Below are positions 1 through 5,069 of a stretch of 5,943 nucleotides of DNA, piece after piece. The stretch is from Desulfurococcales archaeon (GTDB taxonomy: Archaea; Thermoproteota; Thermoprotei_A; Sulfolobales; NBVN01). The stretch's first letter is position 1. Each line of letters opens with the position of its first letter. Position numbers and translations under genes: made by a program. The stretch covers positions 1 to 5,943 of the forward strand of contig JAGHCP010000076.1 of assembly GCA_021160415.1 (NCBI GenBank). Direction: 5' to 3'. Below the pieces are notes generated by a model. It was not told the DNA's origin and did not search any database. It worked only from the letters and a program-made list of their open reading frames with translations.

Positions 1-995
1 GTCTTAAAGAGGGGGAAAGAGTACTGATTCTCAATGACTACCCAGCAAGGAAGGATTGGGAATCTATGGGTTCCTCGAGATTGGAAGTTATTGTGGAGAG
101 GTCACTGCTTGCTAAAGCTGTGTATGAAATCGGCAGGGAAGCGTTTTACAACAACGAATTTTCCTTCAGAGTGTACTCCTTAACAGGTATGCATGGAGCG
201 GAGCCCCCATCCTACGTCGCTGATCTCATGAAGGATGCAGATGTTGTGATAGCTATAACCACGTATTCACTTTCACACACTAACGCAAGAGAGAAAGCTA
301 CATCATCGGGGGTCAGAGTGGCAAGCATGCCGGGCTTCACAGCTCACATGTTCGAGCCTGGAGGACCTATGGCTGCGGATTATCTATGGATTAAGGACAC
401 ATCCGAGAGAGTTGCTGAGTGGCTTAAAGGAAGGAAAGAGGTTCACATAACAAATGAATTCGGGACGAACATATACTTCAGCATCGAAGGCAGAGCTTGG
501 CATGTTGACACCGGGCTTTACACTAAACCTGGTGAGTGGGGGAATCTTCCTGCTGGTGAGGTTTACATAGCTCCCTTAGAAGGGACTGCTAACGGAGTGT
601 TCGTGGCGCCTGCAGGGTGGTACCCTAACCTCAAGGAGGACATGAAGTTCTACGTGAGGGACGGCCGAGTACATAAAATAGAGGGTGGAGGTGAAGTCGG
701 TGACAACTTCAGGAATGCCTTGGGGTTAGAGCCCAGAAACGATGACGATGCGCATGTCTCCAGACGAAACATAGCGGAGCTCGGCATCGGAACTAACCCT
801 AACGCTAAGCGGGCTGACAACGTGTTAGAGGCTGAGAAGATATTGGGTACTGTCCACATAGCGATAGGGGATAACAGCCACTTCGGCGGTCGGAATCCCT
901 CAGATCTGCATGAGGACTTCGTCCAGCCTAAGCCCACCGTCATAGTTGATGGAGAGGTCTTCATGAAGGATGGGAAAATAACTATCTTAGATTAA
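1..995 (+). CDS. M29-family (aminopeptidase T-like) metallopeptidase, 5' partial
   Basis: Probable leucyl aminopeptidase of the M29/aminopeptidase T type (COG2309), a cytosolic two-metal exopeptidase that trims N-terminal residues from peptides. The frame is open from base 3 to the TAA at 993-995 (330 residues). Codons before the ATG at 66 read LKEGERVLILNDYP, which fits the family's N-terminal strand, so the true start is upstream and roughly 15-30 residues are missing. Likely metal ligands, assigned from memory of the family, are Glu in GEVYIAP (558-560), Glu in AELGIGTN (777-779), His in GTVHIAIG (855-857) and the His-x-Asp pair in LHEDF (909-917). The AELG, GTVH and HxD blocks come in the family order. 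The related iron dioxygenase NicX shares this fold, so the exact reaction is less certain than the family. No signal peptide can be judged. It converges with the permease gene and overlaps it by 4 bp. Confidence 0.88.
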   Translation, partial: LKEGERVLILNDYPARKDWESMGSSRLEVIVERSLLAKAVYEIGREAFYNNEFSFRVYSLTGMHGAEPPSYVADLMKDADVVIAITTYSLSHTNAREKATSSGVRVASMPGFTAHMFEPGGPMAADYLWIKDTSERVAEWLKGRKEVHITNEFGTNIYFSIEGRAWHVDTGLYTKPGEWGNLPAGEVYIAPLEGTANGVFVAPAGWYPNLKEDMKFYVRDGRVHKIEGGGEVGDNFRNALGLEPRNDDDAHVSRRNIAELGIGTNPNAKRADNVLEAEKILGTVHIAIGDNSHFGGRNPSDLHEDFVQPKPTVIVDGEVFMKDGKITILD

Positions 996-1876
996 ACTTT
1001 TTTCAACTCACTTCCCCCAACCTTAACCGTAACTGCAGCCATAGCGAGCACTATTAGGGCCGCACCTAAGTAGTTTTTAAGAGTTAACACCTCCCCCAAA
1101 ACTAAGTAAGAGAATACAGCAGCTGACACGGGTTCCAGGAGGTAGACCACTGCAGCTTCATATGCGCGGAAATGCCTCTGACCGTAAACTTGGAAAGCAA
1201 GAGCTACATCATTACATACTAAGCCCAAATAAATCAGGTAAGGCAGAGCCTCAGCAATCCCAACCCAGTTGAAACCCCTAACCATATCCGCGACTACGAA
1301 GAAACTCATGGGCACCATCTCGAAAAATACAAACACTGAAGGATTCGAGGAGGAGTATTTATGGATAAGCTCTACCTGAAGAGCGGCGAAGAAAGCCGAA
1401 CCGAGGACCAGCAAATCCCCTATCCTAACTCCAGACATCCCTCCTGAAATCAGGTAGAGACCTATGACAGAGAGTGTAAGTGAAATTAAACCGCGGAGCC
1501 CGTAAGGCTCTTTTTTAATTAAGGCATCAATCCCGTAAACGATTACCACGTTAAGCCCTGTAATGAAGGCGGAATTAGATGCTGTAGTTAAAGAGGTACC
1601 CCATCCCTGGAGCCACAATGCTAAAGCAAAGACAACGCCAGTCGCTAACCCACCGACAATAGCATCCCTCCTTACCTTTCCCTTAGCTAAAAAATAGAGC
1701 ACTACTGGCGTCAGGCCTGCAAGGGATATTACCCCTCTAACCCACGTATAGGTAATTCCGTCAACGCTTTGAGTTGCTAGCTTAATTGCGGGGAACGAAG
1801 TCCCCCACAACAACGTCGTTATAAGCAAAGCACCTAGTCCAGACGCCATGCGAGACTTACTGTCCTTTATATCCAC
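992..1876 (-). CDS. EamA/DMT-superfamily permease (RhaT/RarD-like), ten TM helices
   Basis: Integral membrane transporter of the drug/metabolite superfamily, probably exporting or exchanging a small metabolite; the substrate cannot be read from the sequence. Two EamA repeats of about 130 residues are visible. The first begins with the typical LLWGTSFPAIK helix. The second ends with EPVSAAVFSYLVLGE and a final hydrophobic helix, then a short tail with two lysines. About ten hydrophobic segments fit the family's usual 290-300 residues. Start: an upstream in-frame GTG at 1885 would give three more residues (297), but it lies inside the Shine-Dalgarno GAGGTGAG (1881-1888). The GTG at 1876 sits 4-5 nt after that motif and is preferred (294 residues). 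Met13 of the longer form has no good ribosome-binding site. The gene is divergent from kptA and convergent with the aminopeptidase gene, sharing the TTAA at 992-995 for both stops. Confidence 0.9.
   Translation of the reverse strand: MDIKDSKSRMASGLGALLITTLLWGTSFPAIKLATQSVDGITYTWVRGVISLAGLTPVVLYFLAKGKVRRDAIVGGLATGVVFALALWLQGWGTSLTTASNSAFITGLNVVIVYGIDALIKKEPYGLRGLISLTLSVIGLYLISGGMSGVRIGDLLVLGSAFFAALQVELIHKYSSSNPSVFVFFEMVPMSFFVVADMVRGFNWVGIAEALPYLIYLGLVCNDVALAFQVYGQRHFRAYEAAVVYLLEPVSAAVFSYLVLGEVLTLKNYLGAALIVLAMAAVTVKVGGSELKKV
998..1003 (+). terminator. T6 run after the aminopeptidase gene
   Basis: Six T residues begin three bases after the TAA stop of the aminopeptidase gene, preceded by A/T-rich sequence. 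Archaeal RNA polymerase commonly stops at such U-runs without a hairpin. The same bases encode the Lys-Lys near the C-terminus of the opposing permease, so the signal lies inside a neighbouring coding region. Confidence 0.45.
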
Positions 1877-1880
1877 AGCC

Positions 1881-1888
1881 CTCACCTC
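1881..1888 (-). promoter_or_regulatory. Shine-Dalgarno deciding the permease start
   Basis: GAGGTGAG on the minus strand matches the 3' end of archaeal 16S rRNA (CACCUC core). It stands 4 nt before the GTG at 1876 but overlaps the GTG at 1885, so it supports the shorter start. Confidence 0.55.
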
Positions 1889-1945
1889 TCAACATTAATG
1901 AATCAGTTAACAACCATATGATTAGGTAGGAGGGAAATAAACAAG
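1889..1945. promoter_or_regulatory. Divergent promoter region between permease and kptA
   Basis: This stretch of under 70 bp must hold both promoters. For kptA (+), the A/T-rich CATTAATG at 1893-1900 lies about 25-30 bp before a plausible start of transcription near 1920-1926. For the permease (-), either TTTATTT (about 1937-1943) or the A/T-rich block at 1915-1923 could serve as TATA box. Three perfect palindromes fall close together: CATTAATG (1893-1900), GTTAAC (1906-1911) and CATATG (1915-1920). No operator of a known regulator is recognised. Exact transcription starts are inference. Confidence 0.4.
1928..1934 (+). promoter_or_regulatory. Shine-Dalgarno of kptA
   Basis: AGGAGGG is the only good ribosome-binding motif before kptA. 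It ends 11 nt before the GTG at 1946, a little longer than usual. There is an in-frame stop at 1919-1921 and no other start codon in between, so it supports the GTG at 1946 and hence the N-terminal extension. Confidence 0.6.
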
Positions 1946-2590
1946 GTGGGTAAACCGGTATTTGATTGTGGAAATGGGATCTTCGTAGAGGATCCAACTC
2001 AGTGTGCAGAAAAACCACACCTACTCCTCGATGGCAAAGCTAGAGTAGCACTGAGCAGAGTCATGACTGCGGTCCTAAGGCATATACCCTTCGAGGCAGG
2101 AATCATCTTAGATGTTGAAGGGTGGGTCTCAATAGAGAAGCTGGCTGAGGGTATAAGGAGGAGATGGAAGAAGTTCTCGTGGGTTAAGCCAACTCATATC
2201 CTAGCCGTTGCCTACCTTGACCCTAAGGGTCGCTTCGAAGTTAGGGACGGCATGATTAGGGCTAGGTATGGCCACTCGATTCCAGCGAGGATAAAGTACG
2301 AAGTTGATAATGATGTGAAGGTTCTTTACCATGGCACGCCTGTAACCAATCTTCAAAGCATCATGAGGTCAGGCCTTCTCAGAGGTAGGAGGTTATGGGT
2401 GCATTTAACTCTCAGCCCAGATGATGCCATCGAGACAGGGCTGAGGCATGGTAGGCCAGTAGCTCTTTTGATTGTGAATGCCGAGTGTTTGAGGAGTAAA
2501 GGGTTTGAGGTTTTTAAAGCATCTAAAGCTGTCAGAGTGGTGCTCAGAGTTCCCCCAGAATGCATCTCATCGGTTGAGGTTGTTGAGTGA
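1946..2590 (+). CDS. kptA: RNA 2'-phosphotransferase (Tpt1/KptA family)
   Basis: NAD+-dependent enzyme that removes an internal 2'-phosphate from RNA, forming ADP-ribose 1'',2''-cyclic phosphate and nicotinamide; in yeast it finishes tRNA splicing. The archaeal role is unsettled, because archaeal tRNA ligation does not leave a 2'-phosphate. The 214-residue product has the family motifs in order: LRHIP (R45, H46), an RNA-binding winged-helix part with GWV near 59-61, RARYGHS (105-111), YHGT (128-131), and GRRLWVHLT with R148/R149 and H153. These match the Arg/His residues known to be essential in yeast Tpt1. Tyr replaces the usual Gln of the QGHS motif, as in some other archaeal members such as that of Aeropyrum. 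About 32 residues precede the catalytic core and hold two cysteines (C8, C20). It starts with GTG and stands alone, divergent from the permease gene and tail to tail with the oxidoreductase gene. Confidence 0.93.
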   Translation: MGKPVFDCGNGIFVEDPTQCAEKPHLLLDGKARVALSRVMTAVLRHIPFEAGIILDVEGWVSIEKLAEGIRRRWKKFSWVKPTHILAVAYLDPKGRFEVRDGMIRARYGHSIPARIKYEVDNDVKVLYHGTPVTNLQSIMRSGLLRGRRLWVHLTLSPDDAIETGLRHGRPVALLIVNAECLRSKGFEVFKASKAVRVVLRVPPECISSVEVVE

Positions 2591-2594
2591 AAAA
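2590..2594 (-). terminator. T5 run after the oxidoreductase gene
   Basis: On the minus strand five T residues begin one base past the TAA stop (2596-2598) of the oxidoreductase gene, in an A/T-rich setting, as expected for an archaeal U-run terminator. They overlap the last base of the opposing kptA stop codon. The run is short, so confidence is modest. Confidence 0.35.
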
Positions 2595-2595
2595 T

Positions 2596-3645
2596 TTACT
2601 TGCTGGTCAAAACGGTGTGTATTGACCTCGCAGCCATCAACCCCTGCTTAACTGCGTTACCTATGAGGCTCGGGCCTGTAACGACGTCCCCAGCAGCGAA
2701 CACCTTCGGGTTCCTTGTCCTGAACTTATCATCAACCTTAATTCTTCCCTTCCTGTCGGTCTCTATGCCCAGGTCAGAGCACCCTTTACCTATGGGTGGA
2801 GTTGACACCTCTCCTACGGCTTCAACAAACATGTCCGTCTCAATCGTGAACTCACTTCCAGGTATGGGTTCAGGCCTCGGCCTACCGCTGCTGTCGGGCT
2901 CACCTAGCTTCATCTTGATGAGTTCCACCCCTTTAACCTTCCCATCCTCGACCAGAACCTTCGTCGGGTTAGTTAACTCCATGACCTTAATTCCAAGGTC
3001 ACTTAACCTCTTCATTTCATTCTCGCCAGCTGGGGCGTACTTAATTGTTCTTCTATACACTAGGTAAACCTCCGACGTTCCTCTCTTTAGGTAGACCTCC
3101 GCTGCGTCTATGGCTGAGAGTCCCCCACCAACAACAACGACCCTCTTAGGAGCTGGTGGTTCAGGCATGTAGCCTAACTCATGCGCCCTTATCTTGAACA
3201 GGTAGTTGAGGGCTGTGTCAACTCCCTCTGCGTCCTCACCAGGGATCCCCATCTTCCTGGAGCCCCAAGTCCCTGTGGCAATTAACACGACGTCATACTG
3301 CTCAATTAGGTCGGCGAGGGACATTTCATCCTTACTTAGTTCGTCACCCTCATCATGCCTCTTACCGCATACAACCTTCGTGGAGTAATGGAACTCCACA
3401 CCGAAGTTCCTCTCAAGATCCTCCACCCCTTCCTTTACGCTCTCTATTTTTATTCTCCATGAAGGTATGGCGAAGCTCATGAGACCTCCACCCAGTGGTA
3501 ACTTATCGTATATTTCCACTTGATAACCTTGACAAACCAGGAACCCTGCAGCCGTTAGGCCTGCAGGACCTGCACCTATTATCGCTATTCTCTTCTTCCT
3601 AGTTACTGAGGGCTTCACACCCCTGCAGAAGTACGTGTACTTCAC
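2596..3645 (-). CDS. GltD-like FAD- and NAD(P)-dependent oxidoreductase, no N-terminal Fe-S domain
   Basis: Soluble flavoprotein related to the glutamate synthase small subunit, NfnB/SudA and dihydropyrimidine dehydrogenase; it should pass electrons between NAD(P)H and an Fe-S or other partner. The 349-residue product has an FAD Rossmann motif (IAIIGAGPAGL, 20-30, with acidic E44 closing the second strand), the family's GGGLMSFAIP segment (52-61), a second nucleotide motif (VVVVGGGLSAIDAA, 169-182) followed by YRR (197-199, favouring NADPH), APAGENE like the GltD MPA..E motif, and the C-terminal FAD motif AAGDV (317-321). GltD proteins are usually 450-480 residues with an N-terminal cysteine-rich double [4Fe-4S] domain; here only about 18 residues with one Cys (C7) precede the FAD motif. 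No large glutamate synthase subunit is nearby. The GTG start at 3645 follows AAGGTGGG (3649-3656). It lies downstream of the ATPase/ORP operon on the same strand. Confidence 0.88.
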   Translation of the reverse strand: MKYTYFCRGVKPSVTRKKRIAIIGAGPAGLTAAGFLVCQGYQVEIYDKLPLGGGLMSFAIPSWRIKIESVKEGVEDLERNFGVEFHYSTKVVCGKRHDEGDELSKDEMSLADLIEQYDVVLIATGTWGSRKMGIPGEDAEGVDTALNYLFKIRAHELGYMPEPPAPKRVVVVGGGLSAIDAAEVYLKRGTSEVYLVYRRTIKYAPAGENEMKRLSDLGIKVMELTNPTKVLVEDGKVKGVELIKMKLGEPDSSGRPRPEPIPGSEFTIETDMFVEAVGEVSTPPIGKGCSDLGIETDRKGRIKVDDKFRTRNPKVFAAGDVVTGPSLIGNAVKQGLMAARSIHTVLTSK

Positions 3646-3741
3646 TATCCCACCTTGGAATAGTTTAGGGTTTCGATTACAAATCTACTCTTAATTCTTT
3701 AAAAGAAAGGTTTTCTGTACTTAAACACCTTTAAACAGGGT
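3646..3741 (-). promoter_or_regulatory. Intergenic region with likely promoter of the oxidoreductase gene
   Basis: This is the longest gap in the window. On the minus strand TTTTAAA (3698-3704) is a TATA-like box; a start about 25 bp on, near 3676, would give a leader of some 30 nt ending in the Shine-Dalgarno AGGTGG (3650-3655). Right after the stop of the upstream gene, two copies of TTAAACA (+ strand 3721-3727 and 3731-3737) stand exactly 10 bp apart. T-rich stretches on the minus strand at 3699-3710 may also end transcripts of the upstream operon, so partial read-through is possible. No small gene fits here. Confidence 0.4.
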
Positions 3742-4083
3742 TCAACCTGAAATCTTCTCCTTAACCTCATTCAGAGCTTCTTCAATGGTTATCCCTGGAG
3801 GTACTGTCACGGACTTAATTCCTACTTCATTCAGAGCCAGGGCTGCGTTGGGGCCAAAGGACGGACCTACAGCTACGTCCACCTTCAGATCAGCCAGTGT
3901 CTGAACTATTTTAACCCCTGCACCGCTGCCGCTCTCCGCCGCCGTGTTATGCACGGTATCTGCTTTAACCACGTTCCACGAATCATCAACATCAACCAAG
4001 ACTATGTTCTTCGCACGGGCGAACCTTGAGGAGATCCTTGATTTGAGGCCTGAGTCCTCATCCGTAACGAAAGCTAACCTCAT
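3742..4083 (-). CDS. NifX/NifB-C/ORP-fold protein (PF02579, dinitrogenase Fe-Mo cofactor biosynthesis family)
   Basis: Small cytosolic RNase H-like-fold protein of the family that binds or carries metal-sulfur clusters (NifX, the NifB C-terminal domain, MTH1175, Desulfovibrio ORP). Recognisable parts are the first strand MRLAFVTDE, the ISSRFARAKN segment, VLVDVDDSW, GSGAGVKIVQTLADLKVD, and the hallmark GPNAALALNEVGIK before the last strand. The start is ATG 4083 (113 residues), because GAGGTG at 4090-4095 ends 6 nt before it; a GTG at 4092 (116 residues) would sit inside that motif. The family's usual HFGRA reads RFARA here, and GGHGAG reads SGSGAG, so two conserved histidines are lost; the protein has no cysteine and one histidine. 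Cluster binding, if any, must use other groups. It is the last gene of the operon, 10 nt after an ATPase gene. No nitrogenase genes are present, so a nif role is unlikely. Confidence 0.85.
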   Translation of the reverse strand: MRLAFVTDEDSGLKSRISSRFARAKNIVLVDVDDSWNVVKADTVHNTAAESGSGAGVKIVQTLADLKVDVAVGPSFGPNAALALNEVGIKSVTVPPGITIEEALNEVKEKISG

Positions 4084-4089
4084 CTTCCA

Positions 4090-4095
4090 CACCTC
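4090..4095 (-). promoter_or_regulatory. Shine-Dalgarno deciding the start of the PF02579 gene
   Basis: GAGGTG on the minus strand ends exactly 6 nt before the ATG at 4083. It overlaps the TGA stop (4094-4096) of the upstream ATPase gene, so ribosomes ending there are placed to restart. It rules against the GTG at 4092. Confidence 0.6.
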
Positions 4096-5068
4096 ACTTT
4101 ATGTTCTGGCTTGGCTTAATAATTAATGGGATGTAGGGCTCGGGCTTCTTAGGTTTGTAGGTTCTGAACCACTCACGCCACCCATCTACCAGAACCTCCA
4201 TGAACTTCTTGGAGATCTCCCTTAACGCAATGGCTGCTTTCGAGTTCGGTGCGTATTCCAGGAGAGGCTTCATTGCGACCATTGACTTAGGGACCACATC
4301 GTCGTACGGCACAGAACCTAAGTAGTATATGTTCTCCTCCTTAGCCCACCTCAGTATCTCGTCCGCGAATTCGGGGTTTATGTCTGCTTTATTAATCACT
4401 AAAGCCGACGGAAGCATGAAGTGCTTCGCAAGCCTGTGAAGCCTCTTAACGTCCGCCAGCGATGCCGGGGTGGGCTCAACTACCAACACAACTCCGTTCG
4501 AGCCGGCGAGTGCTGACACTACTGAGCAACCTATGCCTGCGGGAGCGTCAACGATGTATGTGGGTTTGCTCCCCCCTATCTCCTTAGCTAGGTTCTTCAC
4601 TTCAGTTACGAGCTTACCTGAGTTAGGCCTTCCTACCCTTAGCTTAGCTCCCGCGATACCGAAGCCATAACCCGTGTTCCCCGCCCTCACAACACCTTCA
4701 TCAACCCTAACCCTGTAAATAGCTCTCCTCGGGCACACAAGGCTACATGTAAGGCACCCCTCACATATAACCTCATTTATGACGTGCCTGCCATCCTTAA
4801 CGCTTATCGCTCTGAAAGGACACTCAGCGCGGCATATACCGCACTCATCGCACCTCGCCCTATCTATCTTAGCTACCCAGCCCTCGCTGTAGGGTTTCTC
4901 AACCTTCCACTCCTTAATCCCGAAGATGAGGTGCAGGTTCGGCGCTTCAACATCTGCGTCTACCGCGAAGACCTCCCTACCCTCTCCATGCATGTAGTGA
5001 AGGATGGATGACGAAACAGTTGATTTCCCGACCCCACCCTTACCTGAAGCTATTACGAGCTCAAGCAC
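4094..5068 (-). CDS. MinD/Mrp-type P-loop ATPase with inserted 2x[4Fe-4S] ferredoxin domain (COG1149-like), copy 2
   Basis: Cytosolic SIMIBI-class ATPase of the MinD/Mrp/NBP35 group with a bacterial-type ferredoxin domain spliced into it. The 324 residues show a deviant Walker A SGKGGVGKST (8-17) with signature Lys10, the switch I strand VDADVEAPNLHL (36-47), then the ferredoxin insert with C73, C76, C79, C83 and C102, C105, C108, C112 (two CxxCxxCxxxCP motifs, room for two [4Fe-4S] clusters). The switch II segment DAPAGIGC (174-181) keeps a Cys, followed by VVEPTPASL and the base-recognition strand with NKAD (226-229). A basic, proline-rich tail (about 304-324) extends past the ATPase fold. 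The GTG start at 5068 follows a strong GGAGGTGA (5075-5082) 6 nt away. It lies 1 bp after its paralogue and 10 nt before the PF02579 gene. Coupling ATP hydrolysis to electron or cluster transfer is inference. Confidence 0.92.
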   Translation of the reverse strand: MLELVIASGKGGVGKSTVSSSILHYMHGEGREVFAVDADVEAPNLHLIFGIKEWKVEKPYSEGWVAKIDRARCDECGICRAECPFRAISVKDGRHVINEVICEGCLTCSLVCPRRAIYRVRVDEGVVRAGNTGYGFGIAGAKLRVGRPNSGKLVTEVKNLAKEIGGSKPTYIVDAPAGIGCSVVSALAGSNGVVLVVEPTPASLADVKRLHRLAKHFMLPSALVINKADINPEFADEILRWAKEENIYYLGSVPYDDVVPKSMVAMKPLLEYAPNSKAAIALREISKKFMEVLVDGWREWFRTYKPKKPEPYIPLIIKPSQNIK

Positions 5069-5069
5069 C

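Noticed and set aside
2600..3067. Long plus-strand open frame opposite the oxidoreductase gene
   Set aside because: It lies wholly antisense to a gene with complete FAD and NAD(P) motifs, has no recognisable domain, and reads as low-complexity Ser/Pro/Leu typical of antisense frames. Similar frames at 650-964 (-), 4470-4670 (+) and 5296-5628 (+) were rejected for the same reason.
2596..3645. Glutamate synthase small subunit (gltD) as a firm name
   Set aside because: The Fe-S domain that defines GltD is missing and no gltB is nearby, so only the family relation is claimed.
3675..3685. Inverted repeat GATT-N3-AATC near the proposed transcription start of the oxidoreductase gene
   Set aside because: Arms of 4 bp in A/T-rich DNA are expected by chance and do not make a stable hairpin.
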